This document shows positions 22,719-29,744 of a DNA stretch of 64,000 bases, one piece after another. Position numbers and translations under genes: made by a program. Origin of the DNA: CAZJYI01 sp964550025 (GTDB lineage: Bacteria > Verrucomicrobiota > Kiritimatiellia > UBA8416 > CAYOBW01); the NCBI GenBank assembly GCA_964550025.1, contig CAZJYI010000039.1, forward strand, positions 14,067-78,066. The letters are read 5' to 3'. Below the pieces are notes generated by a model. The model was given only the letters and a program-made list of their open reading frames with translations, was not told the origin of the DNA and searched no databases. Within the stretch, counting starts at the first letter, position 1, and the number at the start of each line of letters is the position of its first letter.

Positions 22719-25669
22719 ATGCAGAAAGACGCAGCCTTCTCCCGCCCTTCATACGCAAACCGCACTTTGTCTTCTGGACACTGATTCTCCCGCAGCTCGT
22801 GCTGCTGGTGTTGAACCTGCGCTCTTGGGGCCTCGTGCGCACCGAGATGAGCGACGCGCAACGGCACACGGCCCTGCAGATCCTGGGTGCCGAGATCGGG
22901 CTGCTCGTTCTGGGCGCGCTCGTACTGGCAACTCTCGCCGTGCTGCGCCGCCGCATGGGGTGGCCCGTCTGCCTTCCCGTCATGGCCGTGCACGTGGCCT
23001 ACCTCTGGTTCGTAACGACGTCTATGGAGGGCCTGATTCCCACCTCGGTTTCGCTGTGGATTCTGCCGCCAATGGAGTTTCTCTATTACCAATACGCCTT
23101 CATCATGCCAGCCATCTTCTACTCCCTGCTGCTGGTCGCCGCTTTCGACACGCGTCTGCCATTGACGGCCGACGCGGGAATCAGCGTGGCCACCCTGGTC
23201 GGGGTGCCCGTGATGGCTTTCCTGCTGTTGCAGGCCGGAGATGCCCTCTTTCGTTCGTCGCGGTTTCGCGAGGTGGAAATCGTCGTGCTGTGCCTGTTCG
23301 TGATCGCCTGCACGGCACTGACGTTCATGGCGTTCCTGCGCCTGCTTGTCTACATCCACGGTGCCGTATCCAAACAAAAGGCCGGCCGCATCATTCTGTG
23401 CGCCGCAGCCGGCATTGTCGCCCCCCTGGGCGGTCTGCTGCTGAATATCGGCATCCCGTTTCCCTTCGACTTCCAGGCACCCTCCGTCTATGTTCTCACG
23501 GTCCTCAACGGCATTATCCTCCTGCTGCCACGGCCGGCGGAAGAGCGCCCGGGCACCTGGCTCTGGCTGGGTCGCTGCATCATGTACCCCTTCACCCTCT
23601 ACTTCTTCCTCGTCTTCCTGCCCTACCTTCCCCTGTCGCTGCTGGCCATGCTGGCAGCAGGCGCCGGGTTCCTGATCCTCGCCCCCACGCTGCTGTTCAT
23701 CGTACACACGCGACGGCTGTTTGAAGAGGGGCGCCAACTCGCCGCGCGCATCGGCGTACTGCCCGCCGTCCTGCTGTTCGTCGCCTGCCAGGCCGTGCTG
23801 CCGCTGCTGTACACCGGACGCGCAATGATCGATCGCCGTGCGCTGATGCGCGCCGTCGATTTCGTCTACAGCCCCGACTACACGGAGAGCATGGAACCGG
23901 CTTTCAACCGCAGTTCCGCGCGCCGTGCCCTGCGCCGCCTGAACAAGCGCAAGAACGGGATCTACGTTCCTTTCCTCTCCGAGTACTACAGCCGCATTGT
24001 CTTTGGCGGCATGGTCCTTCCCGACCACAAGATGAAGACGATCTACACCACCCTGTTCGGCGAGGAATTGAAGATTGACCGCGGCGGGCTCGGGTTCGAC
24101 GGCTTCTTCGGTATGCGCCCCAGCCGCATGGGCGCACGCGCCGGCAACGTGCGCCCACCATCGCGCAATGTGAAGCTCCAGGAGATCGACACGTCCCTTT
24201 CCGTCACGAACGGAATCGTCCATGCGTCCATCGCGCTCACAATGCAGAACGACAAGAGCGCCAACGCTGAGTTCATCACCCGCATTCATGTACCTGACGG
24301 AGTCCTGGTCAGCGGGTACTGGCTCGATGTCGAAGGCACCAATGTCCCCGGACGCGTTTTCGAGAAGAAGACAGCCATGTGGGTCTACCACATGATCCGC
24401 GACGTCGTGAACCGCGACCCCGGGCTCGTCGTGTTCGAGTCCGACAATACCGTCAAACTCAACGTGTTCCCGTTCGCGTCGAAACAGGAACGAACGACGG
24501 GCATCCGCTTCCTCTACCCCGAGGGACTCGCCCCGACAATCCGTGTCGGTGACAGGGATGTCGCGATCTCCGCGGATGCCGGCGACAGCCCTCCCGGCAG
24601 CCCCGTGCGCGTGCCGCTGGCCGCCAGCGGCCAAGCCTACGTGTTCCCGGCACGGGTACTGGACGAAATGCCGACCATCGTCCGCCCCCGCCACCTCCAC
24701 GTGCTCATCGACGCCGCCAACGGGGCAGCCGATGATTTTGACGGCTATGCCGGACGCATTGCGGCTGTCGCCGAGAAGTTCCCCGACGTCATCCACTGCC
24801 GCCTGTCGCTCGTGAACTACGCCGTAAAGCCGCTCGCGGGAGGGGGCATGATCCCGCTCACGGAGGTAGACAGAGTACTGGACAAGGCCGGGCTCACGCC
24901 GGATGACTGCACGGGCGGGTTCTGCCCCGACCGCGCCATCAGAAGCCTGCTCCTGTCGTACGAAAAGGCCGGCATCGCGGAGGCACTGCAGGTCCCCGTG
25001 TTCGTTGCCCTCCAGGCCACCGACACCAAGCGTGTGACCACGGGCAACCTGTCGGCCTTTGAACGTCTCGTACCGGAGGAACCGGCCTACTACCTCTCTC
25101 TCCCCGGAGCCGGCCTGCAACGCGTCGGGTTCGACGGAACCGAACACGGCAAGGTCACCGAGACCCCGTCCCCCCGGCCCGTCGTCTGCCTCGCCGGCGA
25201 GGGCGGGGTCGCCGCCGCACCGGCCGGCAACGGCAGCGCCACGCTCGTCCTGCCCGCGTCCGCCGGGGAAGTGAAGGTCCTGAAGACCGCTTCGCTGGAG
25301 GGGGCCGTTCCCCTCGAAAACGTAGCGGCAGTGAGCGAGAACAGCCTCTATGCCCAGGGGCTGCAACTCTGGGAAGCCTACCGCCACACGCAGTCCCACC
25401 CCGCCACCATCACCGAACGGCTCCCGAACATCGTCACGGCAAGCCGCGAAACCGGCGTGCTCGTGCCGCTGACCTCGTACATCGTCGTTGAGAACCAGGC
25501 GCAGTGGGAAATGCTGAAACGGAAGGAGAAACAGAAACTCAAAGCGGACCACGCCCTGGATTTCGACGAACACCAGGAATCCCCCGCCCCGCCGGCCCTA
25601 TGGCTCGTGCCTGTCGTGCTGGTGCTGCTGTGGCGGAGCCGGCGGAAGGCGTCGTGCACAGCCCGGTGA
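22715..25669 (+). CDS. MSEP-CTERM sorting-domain protein with VIT domain
   Basis: 984-aa polytopic protein and probable XrtK substrate. Residues about 15-365 hold eight to ten membrane helices. A VIT (inter-alpha-trypsin/vault) domain spans about 485-613 (LQEIDTSLSVTNGIVHASI ... FEKKTAMWVYHMI). A partial von Willebrand-like region follows (HLHVLIDAANG, about 655). The C-terminus ends ESPAPPALWLVPVVLVLLW then RSRRK, fitting the MSEP-CTERM plan of a short signature, one membrane helix and a basic end. ATG 22,715 has AGGGGAG upstream and overlaps the XrtK stop. The role of the family is unknown. The pairing with XrtK is known; the substrate status is inferred. Confidence 0.85.
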   Translation: MNAERRSLLPPFIRKPHFVFWTLILPQLVLLVLNLRSWGLVRTEMSDAQRHTALQILGAEIGLLVLGALVLATLAVLRRRMGWPVCLPVMAVHVAYLWFVTTSMEGLIPTSVSLWILPPMEFLYYQYAFIMPAIFYSLLLVAAFDTRLPLTADAGISVATLVGVPVMAFLLLQAGDALFRSSRFREVEIVVLCLFVIACTALTFMAFLRLLVYIHGAVSKQKAGRIILCAAAGIVAPLGGLLLNIGIPFPFDFQAPSVYVLTVLNGIILLLPRPAEERPGTWLWLGRCIMYPFTLYFFLVFLPYLPLSLLAMLAAGAGFLILAPTLLFIVHTRRLFEEGRQLAARIGVLPAVLLFVACQAVLPLLYTGRAMIDRRALMRAVDFVYSPDYTESMEPAFNRSSARRALRRLNKRKNGIYVPFLSEYYSRIVFGGMVLPDHKMKTIYTTLFGEELKIDRGGLGFDGFFGMRPSRMGARAGNVRPPSRNVKLQEIDTSLSVTNGIVHASIALTMQNDKSANAEFITRIHVPDGVLVSGYWLDVEGTNVPGRVFEKKTAMWVYHMIRDVVNRDPGLVVFESDNTVKLNVFPFASKQERTTGIRFLYPEGLAPTIRVGDRDVAISADAGDSPPGSPVRVPLAASGQAYVFPARVLDEMPTIVRPRHLHVLIDAANGAADDFDGYAGRIAAVAEKFPDVIHCRLSLVNYAVKPLAGGGMIPLTEVDRVLDKAGLTPDDCTGGFCPDRAIRSLLLSYEKAGIAEALQVPVFVALQATDTKRVTTGNLSAFERLVPEEPAYYLSLPGAGLQRVGFDGTEHGKVTETPSPRPVVCLAGEGGVAAAPAGNGSATLVLPASAGEVKVLKTASLEGAVPLENVAAVSENSLYAQGLQLWEAYRHTQSHPATITERLPNIVTASRETGVLVPLTSYIVVENQAQWEMLKRKEKQKLKADHALDFDEHQESPAPPALWLVPVVLVLLWRSRRKASCTAR

Positions 25670-25755
25670 GGAAGCGGGTAGACCCACGATCACGATCGAA
25701 GACGAAAGAAGGACACTGCCTTCCGCCATGTGTTTGATGCGCGGGTGGTGGGGGA

Positions 25756-25849
25756 GAGATTAAGTAAGGAGATGAAGTAAAGAGATAAAGTACGGTGTGT
25801 CAGTATCCGTATTACTTAATCTCATTACTTGATCTCGTTACTTGATCTT
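25756..25849. repeat. Hairpin built from 13-bp GAGATNAAGTAAN repeats
   Basis: Three tandem 13-mers (25,756-25,768, 25,769-25,781, 25,782-25,794; consensus GAGATNAAGTAAN) face three inverted copies ending at 25,849. They give arms of about 40 bases around an 11-12-base loop. AT-rich compared with surroundings. It lies between the MSEP-CTERM gene and the TPR gene, ending seven bases before that gene's AAAGGAGG site. Not CRISPR: no spacers. Confidence 0.65.
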
Positions 25850-25867
25850 CCCGCAAAGGAGGGGACA

Positions 25868-26896
25868 ATGAAACAGATGATGGCGGCAGTGATAGCCGTA
25901 GCGTGCGGCTTGGGCGCGTTGACATCCGTGGCTCAAGACGCATACAAACCACAGGCAGCCACGGCCGAGGGACTCTATCGCGAAGGGAGCCGCCTGAAGA
26001 AGGAAGGAAAGCCTGAAGCCGCGCTGACCGCGTGGCGCACCCTGACGGAGAAGTTCCCGAAGCACAGCCGCGCCGGCTGCGCGGCCGTCTACATGGGGCA
26101 GACTCAGCTTGGGATGAAGGACGTCAAAGGAGCGATAGAGTCCTTCACGCTCGCGGCCGACAGGTTCGGTGGCCACAGATACGGGAACGGCGTCGAGGTC
26201 GGCGGGTATGCCTACTTCTACCTCACGAGCACGTATTGTGAGACCAAGGACTACGATAAGGCCGTTGCCGCCCTCAAAGCGCTTGTCGACAAGTACCCGT
26301 ACGCGTCGGGGCACCGCATGGGCGATGCACTTATGTCTCTGCGCGCCAAACGATGGTTCCACGATAAGCTGACCGAGCAGGGCAAGAATCTCGGATTCCT
26401 CGACGAGCTCATCGCGCAGCAAAAAAACCCCGCCAGCTTCGAGCGACTCAACGCGCGGCAGCTCTATCTCATCGCCCACACGCTGAAGGACGAGGGCAAC
26501 GCCAAGGGCGCCATTGAGGCCTTCAAGAAGACGGTATGGAAGTTCCCCAACGAGAGCTTCACGCCTTATGCGTGCCTGTTCGCGTTCGAGCTGCAGATGG
26601 AGCAGAAGGACTATGACGGCGCGGCCAAATCGGCCGAGACCATGTCGAAGAAGCCGTTCTCGGATGCCAAGGTCGGCAAAGGCGGCCCGCTTGGGGCCAT
26701 AGCCGGTTTCAGCACCGGGAGGGTGTACTTCGAACGGCAGGCCTACAAAGCAGCCGCGAAGGCATTCCAGGCCGTTGTCAACGGCCACCCCGCCGCCGCC
26801 GACATGGAAGGCGTCTCCCTTCGCGCCCGCATCGCCGACCGCTATGAGAAGACGCTGGCCGCGAAGGGCCACGCCATCGAGGGACTGCGGGAGTAG
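25868..26896 (+). CDS. Secreted TPR-repeat protein
   Basis: 342 aa; ATG 25,868 follows AAAGGAGGGG. A signal peptide of about 22 residues ends at SVAQD. TPR-like helical pairs run from residue 35 to the end: LYREGSRLKKEGKPEAALTAW, YMGQTQLGMKDVKGAIESFTLAADRF, YDKAVAALKALVDKYP, NAKGAIEAFKKTVWKFPNES and others. Probably a periplasmic scaffold. It follows the XrtK/MSEP-CTERM pair and may belong to the same functional group, although the hairpin repeat between them could separate transcription. Confidence 0.8.
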   Translation: MKQMMAAVIAVACGLGALTSVAQDAYKPQAATAEGLYREGSRLKKEGKPEAALTAWRTLTEKFPKHSRAGCAAVYMGQTQLGMKDVKGAIESFTLAADRFGGHRYGNGVEVGGYAYFYLTSTYCETKDYDKAVAALKALVDKYPYASGHRMGDALMSLRAKRWFHDKLTEQGKNLGFLDELIAQQKNPASFERLNARQLYLIAHTLKDEGNAKGAIEAFKKTVWKFPNESFTPYACLFAFELQMEQKDYDGAAKSAETMSKKPFSDAKVGKGGPLGAIAGFSTGRVYFERQAYKAAAKAFQAVVNGHPAAADMEGVSLRARIADRYEKTLAAKGHAIEGLRE

Positions 26897-26907
26897 ACCG
26901 TCCTGAA

Positions 26908-27036
26908 GTAGCGCGGAAGTCTGTTCCGCGCGGAGCGTGTGAAGAGAACGACTGGCGGGAGACAGGCCCGGAGGTCTCTCCCTCCCTCGTCACGTTCGCC
27001 CCCCATGCTCACGCGCGGATCGGACATCCGCGCTAC
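26908..27036. repeat. GTAGCGCGGA palindromic element
   Basis: Starts 11 bases after the TPR stop. The left end GTAGCGCGGAAGTCTGTTCC is matched inversely by the right end CGGACATCCGCGCTAC; each end is itself a hairpin (GCGCGGAA/TTCCGCGC at 26,911-26,931; GCGCGGAT/ATCCGCGC at 27,013-27,033). A related copy of its right two-thirds lies at 49,281-49,368, and single hairpins of the family at 46,651 and 49,374. A CCGGCTGGAAAGCCGG hairpin follows at 27,043. Likely a MITE-like element. Confidence 0.65.
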
Positions 27037-27118
27037 TACTCACCGGCTGGAAAGCCGGCGCTACGGTCGCCAAACTACGCGGCACGGAACTGCACAACGA
27101 TTTCCGCACAACGCAAGA

Positions 27119-27143
27119 AGCCCCCTCTCGGCGAGAGGGGGCT
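27119..27143 (-). terminator. Rho-independent-type hairpin after the 27,168 gene
   Basis: Perfect 11-bp stem AGCCCCCTCTC/GAGAGGGGGCT with a three-base loop, 24 bases beyond the minus-strand stop codon. On the minus strand it is followed by TTCTTG, a weak U-tract. Position and stability fit a terminator for the small secreted-protein gene. Confidence 0.65.
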
Positions 27144-27167
27144 ACAGGTGAGCGCTTGGGATCCGTG

Positions 27168-27755
27168 CTACTTCACCGCGAAGACGGCGCCGTTGCTGGG
27201 GGGGGCGGTAACGGTGAACGAGGCAACGTAGTTGTTTCCACCGTTGGTGTCCCAACGGTCACCCTCGTTGGTGCTTGCCAGGAACCAGACTTCGAGCGAG
27301 TAGTTGCCCGCGGTAAGACCGGCAAGGAAGTTCTGAGGGCCGGCTATCTGTGCCCACTTCTGATCACCTGCAGTGCTGTAGGTCTCGCCGTCCGCGGCAT
27401 TGAAAGGCGCGTCGGACGTCCAGCCGAGCCCCACCTGGGTCTCCCCCTGGCCTGTAATCCTCCACCTGATCTGCGCCGCGGTGACATCACCCCCACCGTT
27501 CTTGAACGTGAGGAGCTCTCCTCCGGAGATTGTAGCCGTAGTGCCGGCAGTGAAGGAACCGAGATTGTGGCCGTCGAAGGCCGTGAGGGTCACTGTGTCG
27601 GGGTCCGTGCATCCATACCACGTGGGAGAGGCCGCACCTGGCCCGTCGGGGTCGATTTCGACAAAGGATCCAAAAGTGCCGGTAGCTGCGTGAACCGTCA
27701 CTGCGACAAGAACCCCAGCCAGACTACTCGCGACCAGTTTTGCAGACTTATTCAT
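27168..27755 (-). CDS. Small secreted protein of unknown family
   Basis: 195 aa with a signal peptide of about 23 residues (SLAGVLVAVTVHAATG). The mature part is Thr/Gly/Asn-rich and beta-rich, with two Trp-containing segments (IRWRITGQGETQVGLGW; YSLEVWFLASTNEGDRW). It resembles extracellular beta-sandwich modules, but I cannot name it. GGAGGAAGG lies four bases before ATG 27,755. It has its own strong promoter, a LacI-type palindrome in the leader and a terminator, so it is a single-gene unit that may be sugar-regulated and highly expressed. Confidence 0.75.
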   Translation of the reverse strand: MNKSAKLVASSLAGVLVAVTVHAATGTFGSFVEIDPDGPGAASPTWYGCTDPDTVTLTAFDGHNLGSFTAGTTATISGGELLTFKNGGGDVTAAQIRWRITGQGETQVGLGWTSDAPFNAADGETYSTAGDQKWAQIAGPQNFLAGLTAGNYSLEVWFLASTNEGDRWDTNGGNNYVASFTVTAPPSNGAVFAVK

Positions 27756-27774
27756 CTACCTTCCTCCAACAAGT

Positions 27775-27784
27775 TAACCGGTTA
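27775..27784 (-). promoter_or_regulatory. LacI/GalR-type operator TAACCGGTTA
   Basis: Perfect 10-bp palindrome with a central CG, inside GTTAACCGGTTAC, 20 bases before the ATG and just downstream of the predicted transcription start. The symmetric CG-centred form is typical of LacI-family repressor sites. No LacI-type gene is in this window. Confidence 0.55.
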
Positions 27785-27804
27785 CCTACATCAAAACCAG
27801 TCAT

Positions 27805-27833
27805 ACTATATCACACCGGGTCGTCGTCGTCAA
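27805..27833 (-). promoter_or_regulatory. Strong sigma-70-type promoter for the 27,168 gene
   Basis: Read on the minus strand: TTGACG (27,833-27,828), a 17-base spacer, then TATAGT (27,810-27,805). Five of six matches at each box with optimal spacing makes this the clearest promoter in the window. Confidence 0.7.
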
Positions 27834-27867
27834 TATGTTGATTCGACAATGTATCGATGCATCCTGA

Positions 27868-28407
27868 CTAGTAAACCGCCAGTCCCAGGATCAGTACGAC
27901 TGCCGCAACAGAGAGCCCGGCAATACCCCACCGCCTGCACCGACCGTCGTCCGGCAAGAATCGTTCCGTCCACTTTCTGAAGCGATACGGCCCGAGAACG
28001 AGCAGGATGCCTTTGATTACCATGATGTAAGCGATCACGGTGATCACCAGTCGGAGCATGGAATCATGCCAGCGGGCTACGGCGAGGACCGGGGCGGGAA
28101 TCAGCAACAGGAGCGCTCCCAGCGCACGGGGAGCAAGCAGCTCGTCAACAAACGTCACGATGAGAAAGAAGACCACCGGTGCAATGAACCACAGCCGAGG
28201 GCGAATGAAATCAAAGCGCCCGAGCGGAATGTCGCTGAGTAACCATGCACTCCACGCCAGCCCGATCGCGGTCAGAACCCATGCCGGCCATTTGCTGCGC
28301 GGAAAGGCCCCAAGCCATGCGCGAGACTTCTCCGGCATCAATAGCAAGGGCGCGTACATCAGCCCCATTGCCAACGCCATCAGAATTGCCACCATCGACA
28401 AGCTCAT
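27868..28407 (-). CDS. Uncharacterised membrane protein after miaB
   Basis: 179 aa with about five membrane helices (segments near 3-23, 42-60, 72-88, 95-111, 160-178). No motif I recognise. Its ATG overlaps the miaB stop (shared bases 28,404-28,407), so it is the last gene of the miaB operon. Confidence 0.65.
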   Translation of the reverse strand: MSLSMVAILMALAMGLMYAPLLLMPEKSRAWLGAFPRSKWPAWVLTAIGLAWSAWLLSDIPLGRFDFIRPRLWFIAPVVFFLIVTFVDELLAPRALGALLLLIPAPVLAVARWHDSMLRLVITVIAYIMVIKGILLVLGPYRFRKWTERFLPDDGRCRRWGIAGLSVAAVVLILGLAVY

Positions 28408-29744
28408 TCTATCTCCCCGTAAAGCGTCTGCGGCATCGCCCGGTCGATTGCCACCCGAACGACATCACCGGCTCCAAGCCCATCACGCGGTTTGAAGACG
28501 ACGATCTTGTTCGTGCGACTCCGGCCGCACCATCTCGCGGCGTTCCGTAGACTGACGCCCTCGACCAGCACTTCAACCGTTCGCCTCATGTACCCGGCGT
28601 TAATGGCCCGGCCCCGCCGATCCTGGTCGGCGAGCAACACCTGGTTGCGCCGCATCTTCTCGTCGTCCGGCACATCGTCCACGAGTTCTTCCGCAGGAGT
28701 ACCAGGGCGCGGAGAGTACTTGAAGATAAACGCGTTGTCGAAACCAATTTCGTCCATGAAAGCCCGTGTCTGTTCGAATTCCTCTTCGGTCTCAGACGGA
28801 AAGCCGACGATGATGTCGGTCGTCAGCCCCATCCCGGGCATCCGTGAGCGAAGTCGTCCCACCGCCCGCCGGTAGTCGTCGCTCAGATAGCCCCTCTTCA
28901 TCAGCCTGAGGATCCGGTCCGATCCCGACTGAACGGGCAAGTGCAGGTGTTCGCACACGGGCGGGAGCTCAGCCATGGCGCGCGCCAACGCCTCGGTACA
29001 GCCGGACGGATGCCCCGAGGTGAATCGCACGCGCTCGATACCGTCAACGGCACTCACGGCCTCGAGCAAACGCGGAAGCGGCTCGCAAAGCCCCATCGGC
29101 GAGCGGTGGTCCTCCGGCCAAACGGCGTTCTTGCGGCCGTACGACATCACGCTCTGCCCGAGAAGCGTCACCTCGCGAATACCGTTCCGCGCCAGTTGCC
29201 GCACTTCGCTTACAACGCGTTCGCCGCCACGGCTCCACTCGCGCCCCCGCACCGCCGGGACAATGCAGTAGCTGCAGCGCCGATCGCAACCGAAGAGAAT
29301 ATTGACGAAAGCGGACACCCCGCTCTCCGCGTGCCCGGTGAGAGCCTCGGCGTCGTCTTGTCCTTCGGCCGCATCAAGAACGGGTCCCCCACCCTCCCGA
29401 ACGAGATCAACTATTGCCGGAACATGCGATATGCGCTGCGTACCGACGGCAAAGTCCAATCCGGGCACGCGCTCGAACAGTTCTTCCTTCAGACGCTGCA
29501 CCATGCAGCCCATCGCACCCACGAGGCGGTCGGGACGCTTGCGTTTGCCGGCAACCAACAGACCAAGCTTCCCGAGGGCCTTGTCTTCGGCCTTTCCCCT
29601 GACGCTGCAGGTATTCACGATGACGATATCCGCGGCGTCTTCGCTGTCCGCAAGCGTCAGTCCGTGCCGCACCAGCATGGCCACAACCGAGTCGGCGTCG
29701 CGCATATTCATCTGGCAGCCGTACGCTTTGAGATGGAATGTCAT
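28404..29744 (-). CDS. miaB: tRNA-2-methylthio-N6-dimethylallyladenosine synthase MiaB
   Basis: Radical-SAM methylthiotransferase that modifies i6A37 of tRNA; 446 aa. The N-terminal UPF0004 domain has its three cluster cysteines at Cys10, Cys46 and Cys80. The radical-SAM motif CDRRCSYC gives Cys153, Cys157 and Cys160. A TRAM-like C-terminal domain follows from about residue 380. Motifs such as TCSVRGKAEDK and GCMVQRL favour MiaB over RimO or MtaB. It overlaps the start of the downstream membrane gene and the stop of the AsmA-like gene by four bases each. Confidence 0.95.
   Translation of the reverse strand: MTFHLKAYGCQMNMRDADSVVAMLVRHGLTLADSEDAADIVIVNTCSVRGKAEDKALGKLGLLVAGKRKRPDRLVGAMGCMVQRLKEELFERVPGLDFAVGTQRISHVPAIVDLVREGGGPVLDAAEGQDDAEALTGHAESGVSAFVNILFGCDRRCSYCIVPAVRGREWSRGGERVVSEVRQLARNGIREVTLLGQSVMSYGRKNAVWPEDHRSPMGLCEPLPRLLEAVSAVDGIERVRFTSGHPSGCTEALARAMAELPPVCEHLHLPVQSGSDRILRLMKRGYLSDDYRRAVGRLRSRMPGMGLTTDIIVGFPSETEEEFEQTRAFMDEIGFDNAFIFKYSPRPGTPAEELVDDVPDDEKMRRNQVLLADQDRRGRAINAGYMRRTVEVLVEGVSLRNAARWCGRSRTNKIVVFKPRDGLGAGDVVRVAIDRAMPQTLYGEIE

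Noticed and set aside
22661..25573. A 970-codon open frame on the minus strand opposite the MSEP-CTERM gene
   Set aside because: Antisense shadow created by high GC; low-complexity His/Gln/Asp product, and the plus strand has membrane helices, a VIT domain and a proper start.
25756..25849. Possible CRISPR array
   Set aside because: Repeats are 13 bp, directly adjacent, inverted in the second half and without spacers.
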